Assembly: GCA_045580875.1 (NCBI GenBank) | Contig: JAZNOP010000064.1 | Span: 1-21,962, forward strand | DNA length: 21,962 nt | Source of the DNA: SIG598 sp045580875 | GTDB taxonomy: Bacteria; Bacillota; Clostridia; Oscillospirales; Acutalibacteraceae | Direction of reading: 5' to 3' | Part shown: piece by piece, positions 1 to 6,230 of the stretch | How the letters are laid out: each line of letters opens with the position of its first letter | Numbering within the stretch: position 1 is the stretch's first letter | Made by a program: the position numbers and the translations under genes | The notes under the pieces: model-generated | The model's database searches: none | Told to the model about the DNA's origin: nothing | The model's input: only the letters and a program-made list of their open reading frames with translations

Positions 1-213
1 AATACACCGGCGTAACGCTCTGCGAACCTTTGACTTCCGCCTCAGGCCGGCGGAGGCCCTTCATTTTTTTGTTCGGCGAAAAAAATGAAGCAAAAAACGC
101 CGTTTAAAGCCGATCTGCAATGCGCAATCATGACTTATCGCAGGCTCGTCGTCTCAGGTTCGACGCTCTCGTTTTTTCGCTATGCGTATGATCTCACGCA
201 AACCGCTCCCCGA

Positions 214-441
214 GCCGATTGATATCCGGCTCGGATCTCAGCTATGGGCGGCTCCCGGTGCAGCATCTCAGGACGACTTCCCTCGCCGATTGATATCCGG
301 CTCGGATCTTAGCTATGGGCTCTCACTGCAGCTTCTCGGCTTTGCTGACCTCGCCGATTGATATCCGGCTCGGATCTCAGCTATGGGCTCTCACTGCAGC
401 TTCTCAGCTATGGGCGGCTCCCGGTGCAGCATCTCAGGACG
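214..441. repeat. Degenerate tandem array of a 36-bp unit inside the left element
   Basis: A 36-bp unit starting GCCGATTGATATCCGGCTCG occurs at 214-249, 285-320 and 353-388. The copies differ by at most one or two bases and have periods of 71 and 68 bp. Two kinds of linker separate them: one around GGCTCCCGGTGCAGCATCTC (near 249-270 and again near 413-435) and one around TCTCACTGCAGCTTCTC (near 320 and 388). The first unit is part of an inverted repeat (GAGCCG ... CGGCTC), so each unit can form a small hairpin. The right-hand element lacks this array, so it is an expansion specific to this copy. There are no spacers of CRISPR type and no cas genes. Confidence 0.8.
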
Positions 442-493
442 GCTCCCCTCGCCGATATTCTTCCGGCAAGGGCTTAGGGTAGGTGCGGTTGCT

Positions 494-520
494 TTGTCAT
501 CGAAAGCTTAATTACATAAC
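494..520 (+). promoter_or_regulatory. Possible promoter in the head of the left element, reading into the aldo/keto reductase gene
   Basis: TTGTCA at 494-499 and CATAAC at 515-520 are separated by 15 bp. The -10 is poor and the spacer is short. The right-hand copy, read toward its neighbouring gene, has TTGTCA, the same 15-bp spacing and a better TATAAA, which is the main reason to list it. Confidence 0.3.
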
Positions 521-525
521 CCAAA

Positions 526-544
526 ATTTATCAATCTGATAAAT
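526..544. promoter_or_regulatory. Palindrome ATTTATCA-N3-TGATAAAT before the aldo/keto reductase gene, candidate operator
   Basis: Two perfect 8-bp arms (526-533 and 537-544) are separated by ATC. The palindrome ends about 10 bp before the ribosome binding site of the gene at 572. The position fits an operator or an RNA hairpin close to the start. No regulator can be assigned. Confidence 0.4.
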
Positions 545-571
545 CGAATAAAGAAAAGGAGAAATTGTTTA

Positions 572-1720
572 ATGATGGAGAAACGTAAATGGGAGAATAT
601 CGGCATCGAAACTCCCCTGCTCGGCATGGGTCTCATGCGCCTGCCGATGAAGGACGGCGCTGTCGATGACGAGATCGCCTTCCAGATGGTCGATGAAATG
701 TATGCCGCAGGCGTTCGCTATTTCGATACCGCCTATGTTTACATGAACGGCGAGAACGAGCGCTTTGCAAAGCGTGCACTGACCGACCGCTATCCGCGCG
801 AGGAGTTCTGGATCACCAGCAAGCTGCCCATCGACCACGTAAAACAGCCGGAGGACGCAGAGAAAATATTCTCCACCTCCTGCGAGCGCCTCGGAGTTGA
901 CTACATAGACTTCTACCTCTATCACGGCATCAACGGCGACAAGTGGCGCAGATGCAAGGAGCTTGGCATCGACGGTTTCCTCGCTCAGCTCAAGGCTGAG
1001 GGCAGAATCCGCCACGCAGGCTTCTCCTTCCACGGCTCGCCCGACGACCTGCGCATGATCCTCGATGACCGCACCGACTGGGAGTTTGTACAGCTTCAGA
1101 TCAACTATTACGACTGGCACAGCGACACCGCGAAGGAGCTCTATGAAATCGCTGAGGAGAGAAATGTCCCCGTCATCGTCATGGAGCCGGTACGCGGCAG
1201 CGGTCTGCATCAGCTGGGCGACGACGTCCGCGAGGCATTCCTCAAGTCCCGTCCCGATGATTCCAACGTAAAGTGGGCAATGCGCTTTGTAGGCTCGCTG
1301 CCCAATATCAAGGTGGTGCTCAGCGGTGTCTCCACACTCGAGCACGTGCGCGAGAATGTCGGAATGTACGCGCCTCTCGAGCCCTTCACAGAGGCTGACC
1401 ACGAGACGGTAAAAGGCGTCATGGATATAATTCTCAGCCGCCCGTTCGTGCCCTGCACCGGCTGTCACTACTGCGACGGCTGCCCGATGGAAATCGAAAT
1501 CGTCGACACCTTCCACGCCTACAACGAGTATGCAAAGCTGTACGACGAGGGCGCAATGCTCTGGCAGTATTCATGGGTGCCGGAGGACAAGCGCGCAACC
1601 GCCTGCATCAGCTGCGGCGCCTGCTCGGCAAAATGCCCGCAGAGCATCGACATTCCTGCAGAGCTTGCCCGCTGCCACGCTGTTATAATGGAGCACAAGG
1701 CTGCTCAGGAGAATAAATAA
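572..1720 (+). CDS. Aldo/keto reductase with C-terminal iron-sulfur (ferredoxin-like) domain
   Basis: The 382-residue protein begins with an aldo/keto reductase TIM barrel: GMGLMRLP near the N-terminus, the FDTAY motif (about residues 51-55) carrying the catalytic Asp and Tyr, and ITSKLP for the catalytic Lys region. The C-terminal part has two cysteine groups, CxxCxxCxxCP and CISCGACSAKCPQ, typical of the AKR subfamily fused to a 4Fe-4S domain. It should reduce a carbonyl substrate in the cytoplasm, possibly with electrons passing through the clusters; the substrate is unknown. The start at 572 has AAAGGAG 10 nt upstream, and a second ATG follows directly at 575. It is transcribed alone, between the repeat element and a strong terminator. 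Family assignment is firm, physiological role open. Confidence 0.93.
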   Translation: MMEKRKWENIGIETPLLGMGLMRLPMKDGAVDDEIAFQMVDEMYAAGVRYFDTAYVYMNGENERFAKRALTDRYPREEFWITSKLPIDHVKQPEDAEKIFSTSCERLGVDYIDFYLYHGINGDKWRRCKELGIDGFLAQLKAEGRIRHAGFSFHGSPDDLRMILDDRTDWEFVQLQINYYDWHSDTAKELYEIAEERNVPVIVMEPVRGSGLHQLGDDVREAFLKSRPDDSNVKWAMRFVGSLPNIKVVLSGVSTLEHVRENVGMYAPLEPFTEADHETVKGVMDIILSRPFVPCTGCHYCDGCPMEIEIVDTFHAYNEYAKLYDEGAMLWQYSWVPEDKRATACISCGACSAKCPQSIDIPAELARCHAVIMEHKAAQENK

Positions 1721-1750
1721 ACCCAACGTACAAAGAGCCTGAATCAACAC

Positions 1751-1798
1751 AAAAAAGACCGCCGCGGCGAAAATGCTGCAGCGGTCTTTCTGTTTTTT
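1751..1798. terminator. Bidirectional intrinsic terminator after the aldo/keto reductase gene
   Basis: AAAGACCGC (1754-1762) pairs with GCGGTCTTT (1781-1789), and the stem continues inward through further GC pairs. A T-rich tract follows on the plus strand (1787-1798), and the A-run at 1751-1756 gives a T tract on the minus strand. It separates the plus-strand reductase from the minus-strand lysC unit. Confidence 0.85.
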
Positions 1799-1947
1799 GG
1801 GGGCGCAGGACGGATATCCCTTCCGGTCAGGGTGCCTTGCGGCGGCAATTATAACCGTCCGACCGGCGGCGGAGAAATGAGGACAGCGCCGGAGTAAAAC
1901 GCGCGCCGGAATATGCCCGCTTTTCGTCGGTGCGGTGGTTTTAATTG
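1799..1947. other. Intergenic remainder between convergent genes
   Basis: Between the two terminators lies GC-rich sequence with short imperfect inverted repeats (for example CCGGTC near 1824 and GACCGG near 1860). I see no gene and no clear regulatory signal. Confidence 0.5.
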
Positions 1948-1991
1948 CAAAAAAATTCCGGAAGAAAAGCGGTAAAGCCTTGCTTCCGGAA
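1948..1991 (-). terminator. Intrinsic terminator of the lysC transcript
   Basis: On the minus strand, TTCCGGAAG pairs with CTTCCGGAA (plus-strand arms 1956-1964 and 1983-1991) and is followed by a run of seven T. The hairpin starts about 30 bp after the lysC stop codon. Confidence 0.85.
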
Positions 1992-2020
1992 AGATTTTCA
2001 GATATTCAGGTCGGACGTCA

Positions 2021-3226
2021 TCAACCGAAGAATGCGTCGTGGATAGCGGAAACAGCGTTGTCAGCCTGGTTCTCGTCGATGAGAACGGAGATCTTGATTT
2101 CGCTGGTTGCGATCATCTGGATGTTGACACGTGCAACGTAGAGTGCCTCGAACATCTTTGCAGCAACGCCTGCATGGCTCTCCATGCCTGCGCCGACGAT
2201 GGAAACCTTTGCAATGTTGTTGTCAACTACAACGTGAGAGCCGCTGGTGTTCTCGACGAACTCGTTGACGATAGCGACAGCCTCTTCACAGGCGTCACGG
2301 CTGACAGTGAAGCTGATGTCCTTGGTGCTGTCGCGGCCGACAGACTGGAGAATCAGGTCAACGTTGATGTCCTTTGCAGCGAGGCGGGAGAACATTTTGA
2401 AAGCGATACCGGGCTCATCGGCAACACCGATAGCAGATATTCTGGATACGTTGGTGTCCTTAGCAACACCGCTGAGAAGCAATTTTTCCATTTTGACAAC
2501 CTCCTTGACGATTGTTCCGGGTTTGGGATCGAGAGAGGAGAGAACCTCCAGCTCTACGTTGTATTTCTTAGCCATTTCGACCGAACGGTTGTTGAGTACC
2601 TGTGCGCCGAGGATAGCCAGCTCGAGCATCTCATCGTAGGTGATCTCCTCAAGTCTGATGGCGTTCTTTACCTTGCGCGGGTCGGCGGTGTAGACGCCGT
2701 CAACGTCGGTATAGATCTGACACTTGTCTGCGTGCATGACAGCTGCGATAGCAACAGCACTGGTGTCGCTGCCGCCGCGGCCGAAGGTGGTGATGTCGTC
2801 GTATCTGTTCAGACCCTGGAAGCCTGCAACGACAACGATTTTCTTCTGACCGATCTCGGTCTTGATGCGGTCGCAGTTGACCTTTCTGATTCTTGCTGCG
2901 CCGTAGACAGAGCTGGATTCAAAGCCAGCCTGCCAGCCGAGCAGAGAAACTGCCGGGTAGCCGAGCGACTCAATAGCCATTGCAAGAAGCGCGATAGAAA
3001 TCTGCTCGCCTGCGGTCATGAGCATATCCATCTCACGCTTGGAGCCGCGGGGGTTGATTTCCTTGCCCTTTGCAATAAGCTCGTCGGTAGTGTCGCCCTG
3101 AGCGGAAACGACAACGATGACGTTGTGACCCTGCTTATAGGTGTCGGTCACGATGCGGGCGACATTCATCACCCGTTCTGGTGTGGCAACAGAGCTGCCG
3201 CCAAATTTTTGAACAATCAGGCCCAT
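2021..3226 (-). CDS. lysC: Aspartate kinase, ACT-domain regulated (LysC type)
   Basis: The protein phosphorylates aspartate, the first step toward lysine, threonine, methionine and diaminopimelate. The 401 residues show the kinase motifs KFGGSSV (7-13), TFGRGGSDTSAV (147-158) and YTDVDGVYTADPR (172-184), followed by two ACT domains (about 265-330 and 340-400) that normally bind the feedback inhibitor. The ATG start has AAAGGAG upstream. The gene lies 53 bp behind the solute-binding lipoprotein gene on the same strand, so both may be read from the promoter at 4877-4905. A second in-frame ATG (residue 246, position 2491) has its own ideal ribosome binding site. This matches the overlapping alpha/beta arrangement known for Bacillus subtilis aspartokinase II. 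No frameshift or missing motif is seen. Confidence 0.97.
   Translation of the reverse strand: MGLIVQKFGGSSVATPERVMNVARIVTDTYKQGHNVIVVVSAQGDTTDELIAKGKEINPRGSKREMDMLMTAGEQISIALLAMAIESLGYPAVSLLGWQAGFESSSVYGAARIRKVNCDRIKTEIGQKKIVVVAGFQGLNRYDDITTFGRGGSDTSAVAIAAVMHADKCQIYTDVDGVYTADPRKVKNAIRLEEITYDEMLELAILGAQVLNNRSVEMAKKYNVELEVLSSLDPKPGTIVKEVVKMEKLLLSGVAKDTNVSRISAIGVADEPGIAFKMFSRLAAKDINVDLILQSVGRDSTKDISFTVSRDACEEAVAIVNEFVENTSGSHVVVDNNIAKVSIVGAGMESHAGVAAKMFEALYVARVNIQMIATSEIKISVLIDENQADNAVSAIHDAFFG
2489..2506 (-). promoter_or_regulatory. Internal ribosome binding site and start inside lysC (beta-subunit start)
   Basis: On the minus strand AAGGAGG (2500-2506) stands 8 nt before the ATG at 2491-2489, which is codon 246 of lysC and in frame. 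Translation from it would give a 156-residue protein made only of the two ACT domains (2021-2491). Confidence 0.7.
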
Positions 3227-3279
3227 ATCTTTTCTCCTTTACGGAAGTTGATGATTATATCTGTTCCGAACGGCATTTG

Positions 3280-4791
3280 TCATTCGGAAGGAATATCGCT
3301 TTGTGAGACTGCCTCAGTATCTGTTTCAGGTGATTCAGAGCCGTCCCCGTCGGGAATGTCGAAGCTCCACACGAGTTCGGGGTCGGAAAGCTGAGAGCAG
3401 ATGTACGACGGCGTGATAAGCTGGTAATAAAGCCGCGCACACATTTTGTTGATGGAATTCCAGTCAGCTGCCGCCGCACCGGTGCAGGTGGTCAGGAAGC
3501 AGCTGTCGGAATACGAGGAAGAAAGCAGGCTGCCCACAGCGCCCGGATAGCTGGCGCCCTCGCCGAGGTCAGCCGGAAGATAGCCGAGAGAAGCAAACTG
3601 TCCGACCGCCTTCTGGCTGGTCATCATATCTACAAAGGCAACTGCGGCATCGCGCACGGCAGGGTCGGCAAAGGCTCTGCGGGTTATGGCGAAGCCCGAG
3701 CGGAAACCGCCGGTCAGTACCTCGGAGAAATCGTCGAGGGGCGAGGGGAAGGGGATAACCGAGCAGCCGTCGGTGTAGTTTATATCGGAAAACTCTGCGC
3801 TGTCAATGATGATCATTGCAGCCTTGCCGCTGTCAAAAAGCTGTGCAGCATCGGTGCGCACGCTGCGGTCGCGGTCAGAGCCGAGTAAAGCATCGTAAAG
3901 CTGGGGGAAAGAGGAAAGCGGGTGTCCGCAGAAAAGCTCCTCCGGAGTGGCGTCCGGCTGAGCATCGCTTGCCGAAACATCGCCTGACGAGACCGGCTCG
4001 GGTGTCGGAGCGCTGTCAAGCAGCTCCTTCTCGATATCGGCTGTAAGTGCGGCAGGGGCAAAGGCGCCCATGCGGAAAAGCTGTGCCATATCAGCCAGCG
4101 CGAGCTGCCAGTAGGGGTCGATGATGTTGCTGTAGCCCTCAAGACCGAGAGCGGCGGCATCATCTGAGCCGTAGGCTGTGACAAGCGCCTCGAGCATGGC
4201 GGCGCAGTCATCGGCTGAGTTGGCAAAGGGGATAACACCGTTTGCCGAAAGCTGTCCGGCAGCGGTCAGCAGCGAGCTCCAGTCAGTCGGAACCTCAACA
4301 GCGTTTTCGATGAACACTGCACGGTTGATGACAATTCCCGACCATTCACCCATGACAGGAACGCAGTAGATGCCGCCGTCGGCAAGACGGAAGCCCTCGA
4401 GTGCGCCCGGGCTTATGCCGGAAGCGAAATCGGGATAGATATCGCGGATTTCGTCAAGGGGAACAAAATACTCACTCAGGCTGGAAAGCCCTCCCTCAGC
4501 GGTGTAGTAGACAACATGAGGTGCATCAGCAGAGGTGTAGGTGCTCTCCTTTGCAGCGCCCAGCCGGTAGGAATCGGCTGCTGCAGCGCTGGTGTCGCGT
4601 ATGTATATGTCGGGGTGAGCGGCTGAAAACTCAGCGATAAGGCTGCTGTATATATCATATTCTGCACCGGCACCGAGGGTGCTCATGGTGCGCAGCGTGA
4701 TGGTGAGAGTTTTTTCCTTGCCGCAGCCGCACAGCACAGCAGGCAGCAGGGCTATGACAAGCATCAGCGCTGTTATCCTTCGTTTGAACAC
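3280..4791 (-). CDS. Extracellular solute-binding lipoprotein (family 1-like, ABC uptake)
   Basis: I place the start at the GTG at 4791 because GGAGG lies about 7 nt upstream and the next residues (VFKRRITALMLVIALL) form a signal peptide; the open frame extends further upstream but without such support. A lipobox-like LCGC follows, so the mature protein should be anchored outside the membrane. The roughly 500-residue body, with motifs such as LIAEFSAAHPDIYI and EVLTGGFRSGFAITRRA and a pattern of target-binding lobes, resembles sugar-type solute-binding proteins. A Ser/Pro/Asp-rich stretch (SAPTPEPVSSGDVSASDAQP) interrupts the middle. No permease or ATPase gene adjoins it, so its partner transporter is elsewhere or it is the orphan ABC pair at 9302-10649. 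The ligand is unknown. It precedes lysC on the same strand. Confidence 0.85.
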   Translation of the reverse strand: MFKRRITALMLVIALLPAVLCGCGKEKTLTITLRTMSTLGAGAEYDIYSSLIAEFSAAHPDIYIRDTSAAAADSYRLGAAKESTYTSADAPHVVYYTAEGGLSSLSEYFVPLDEIRDIYPDFASGISPGALEGFRLADGGIYCVPVMGEWSGIVINRAVFIENAVEVPTDWSSLLTAAGQLSANGVIPFANSADDCAAMLEALVTAYGSDDAAALGLEGYSNIIDPYWQLALADMAQLFRMGAFAPAALTADIEKELLDSAPTPEPVSSGDVSASDAQPDATPEELFCGHPLSSFPQLYDALLGSDRDRSVRTDAAQLFDSGKAAMIIIDSAEFSDINYTDGCSVIPFPSPLDDFSEVLTGGFRSGFAITRRAFADPAVRDAAVAFVDMMTSQKAVGQFASLGYLPADLGEGASYPGAVGSLLSSSYSDSCFLTTCTGAAAADWNSINKMCARLYYQLITPSYICSQLSDPELVWSFDIPDGDGSESPETDTEAVSQSDIPSE

Positions 4792-4876
4792 AGGTTGACC
4801 TCCATGATGGGGTAATAGGCAGATATCAGCGGGCTGCTGTTCGTTTTTTATGCGAATCACTCGCCACTGATTAGCA

Positions 4877-4905
4877 ATTATAGCATATAATGCCCTGCCC
4901 GGCAA
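4877..4905 (-). promoter_or_regulatory. Promoter of the solute-binding protein/lysC unit
   Basis: On the minus strand TTGCCG (4900-4905) and TATAAT (4877-4882) are separated by exactly 17 bp. The leader to the GTG start would be about 80 nt. Confidence 0.7.
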
Positions 4906-5102
4906 GAGCAGAGTGCATGATTACGCCATTTTTGTTTAATTGGTTAAAGTGCGAAAGGGGTATCAGAAAATTTTCGTTACATTTACCGTGTCGTTCGGTG
5001 GAAAACTCACGTCCGCGACGCGTGGACAAGACACGGGGCAGAAAAATCAGGGTGAAATCCGGTGCGGCAGGTGAATATATCAATGCCGCTGCCGGAGCTT
5101 TG
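4906..5102. other. Intergenic region with two inverted-repeat structures
   Basis: Arms CCGTGTC (4986-4992) and GACACGG (5030-5036) enclose GTCCGCG (5011-5017) and CGTGGAC (5021-5027), giving a two-tier stem. A second hairpin at 5059-5095 pairs GCGGCA with TGCCGC and CCGG with CCGG. On the minus strand the second hairpin follows the NusG-domain gene and is followed by loosely T-rich sequence, so it may serve as its transcript end. No gene is supported here. Confidence 0.55.
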
Positions 5103-5471
5103 TCAGTAAGCAACAGCGTCCATTTCCTCCTGCGCGCCTGTCACAGTTACCGTTACGCGGTTTGGCAGACAGACGATGACCTCGCCTGTGCGGCTGATTC
5201 GTCCCTGAGCCATGCAGTGACCGTCGGGGCAGCTGGCTGATTCCATGAAAACCTCGCCGCCCTCTATGCGGATAACGTTCAGGGCATCGCTGCTGCTGAC
5301 GGTGTAGACGGTATCCTCGCCGAGCGGCAGACGTATCTCCTCTCTGCCGGCAACGGTGACAACCGCCTCAGCGGCTGAGCCGCCGGGTATCAGCGAGAGC
5401 ACAAACAGCACCGCCGAGACAAGCAGCAGTGCGCCGATTATTATTTTGTCGCCTGCCTTTATCTGCGGCAA
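5103..5471 (-). CDS. NusG domain II-containing membrane-anchored protein
   Basis: This 122-residue protein has one N-terminal membrane helix (IIIGALLLVSAVLFVLSLIPG, residues 10-30) and a short outer domain with the hallmark SCPDGHCMAQGRISRTGEVI and CLPNRVTV. Those motifs mark the NusG_II-like family often found in clostridia beside redox or cofactor membrane systems; the function is not established. The two conserved cysteines in CPDGHC suggest disulfide or metal chemistry outside the membrane (inference). The start is a TTG at 5471, supported by GGGAG about 9 nt upstream. It is the last gene of a minus-strand unit, 30 bp after the small membrane protein gene. Confidence 0.85.
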   Translation of the reverse strand: MPQIKAGDKIIIGALLLVSAVLFVLSLIPGGSAAEAVVTVAGREEIRLPLGEDTVYTVSSSDALNVIRIEGGEVFMESASCPDGHCMAQGRISRTGEVIVCLPNRVTVTVTGAQEEMDAVAY

Positions 5472-5501
5472 TGTGTGTCACTCCCTTCAGAATTCAGAAA
5501 A

Positions 5502-5690
5502 TTATTGATCCTTATTCTTTTTGAGGTTTCTGTAATTGATTATCTGAGCAGCAGCGTTGAACAGCAGGCAGAACGATGCCACAAGCCATAAATATCCGGG
5601 GAACGAATCACCCGTGAAACCTGCGACTATCATCAGTATTCCGCCGATAATGCCAAGAATGCCTGCGATCAGATAAATGGAGTTTTTCAT
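5502..5690 (-). CDS. Small two-helix membrane protein, function unknown
   Basis: The 62 residues form two hydrophobic segments, one Gly/Ile-rich (IYLIAGILGIIGGILMIVAGF) and one around YLWLVASFCLLFNAAAQII. A basic tail RNLKKNKDQ ends the protein. The ATG start has AAAGGA upstream at good spacing. It sits 27 bp downstream of aroK and 30 bp upstream of the NusG-domain gene, so it is almost certainly co-transcribed with both. I do not recognise a family. Confidence 0.75.
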   Translation of the reverse strand: MKNSIYLIAGILGIIGGILMIVAGFTGDSFPGYLWLVASFCLLFNAAAQIINYRNLKKNKDQ

Positions 5691-5717
5691 AAGTATTATC
5701 CTTTCTGATCGTTTTTC

Positions 5718-6215
5718 TCAGACTGTCAGCGCGCGGACAAGCGCTTCAACGGTGTCCTCGACCGAACCGCGGTCAACATCGACCGTTATATCGGCGTAAT
5801 TTTCATAGAGCGGACAGCGCTCGTCATAAACGCTCCTCAGGTCCTGCCCGGGATTCATCGCCACGCCTCTGGTGGTGATGTTGGATATCCTGCCGCTTAT
5901 TGTGTCATAGCCGGCGCGAAGATATACTATCCTGCCCTGACTGCGAAGATTTTCCATGGCGCGTCTGCCGAAAACAACACTGCCGCCGGTGGCAATGACG
6001 CTGTCGGGCGCGCTGACCGAGGCGACAATTTCGTCCTCAAGAGCAATGAAGCGGGAAAGCCCGTCGGTGTCGATTATGCTCTGAAGGGTGCGTCCTTCTC
6101 TGCGCTGGATTATCAGGTCGGTGTCGACAAAATCCAGTCCCATAGCCTTTGCAAGCAGTACGCCGACGGTGCTTTTTCCGGCACCCGGCATACCGATCAA
6201 TATTACAGAATTCAT
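5718..6215 (-). CDS. aroK: Shikimate kinase
   Basis: Shikimate kinase phosphorylates shikimate with ATP in aromatic amino-acid synthesis. The 165-residue length is normal for the family. Visible are the Walker A GMPGAGKST (8-16), the DTDLIIQRREG shikimate-binding and metal region (about 31-41), VIATGGSVVF (the GGG-like substrate loop, here GGS), and a lid region with TTRGVAMNP containing the conserved Arg. The gene follows the S41-like protease gene with a gap of only 15 bp and has only a weak ribosome binding site (GGTGA), which suggests coupling to upstream translation. No other shikimate-pathway genes are nearby. Confidence 0.93.
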   Translation of the reverse strand: MNSVILIGMPGAGKSTVGVLLAKAMGLDFVDTDLIIQRREGRTLQSIIDTDGLSRFIALEDEIVASVSAPDSVIATGGSVVFGRRAMENLRSQGRIVYLRAGYDTISGRISNITTRGVAMNPGQDLRSVYDERCPLYENYADITVDVDRGSVEDTVEALVRALTV

Positions 6216-6230
6216 TATTTCACCGTGATA

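Larger units (their letters stand above)
1..533 (-). repeat. Left copy of a dispersed structured intergenic element, head facing the aldo/keto reductase
   Basis: This 571-bp stretch before the first gene holds no convincing coding sequence. Read on the minus strand from 533 leftward it matches the right end of the window: a head of about 53 bp (481-533) has only a handful of differences from 21657-21709. It is followed by a G+C hairpin (about 449-475), a variable middle that here holds a tandem array, a short conserved stretch around the word TTTAAACGG (near 101-116), and an AT-rich hairpin at 59-90. The 59-90 hairpin has two perfect 12-bp arms (CTTCATTTTTTT and its complement). The corresponding right-hand hairpin has different but also perfectly paired arms. 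Positions 1-58 hold a further small GC hairpin and may still belong to the element. The family is not one I recognise. Confidence 0.75.

Noticed and set aside
214..441. CRISPR array
   Set aside because: Units are separated by related, repeated linkers instead of unique spacers, only three full units exist, and no cas gene is present.
569..1516. 315-codon minus-strand open frame opposite the aldo/keto reductase
   Set aside because: Antisense shadow of a gene with intact catalytic and cluster motifs.
2039..3394. 451-codon plus-strand open frame opposite lysC
   Set aside because: It lies antisense to a textbook aspartate kinase and shows only low-complexity Val/Asp/Ala sequence.
5035..5095. 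Cobalamin riboswitch, because of the GGTGAAATCCGGTGCGG-like stretch on the plus strand
   Set aside because: The remaining conserved parts of the aptamer are not found around it and no plus-strand gene follows. The resemblance is limited to a short core.
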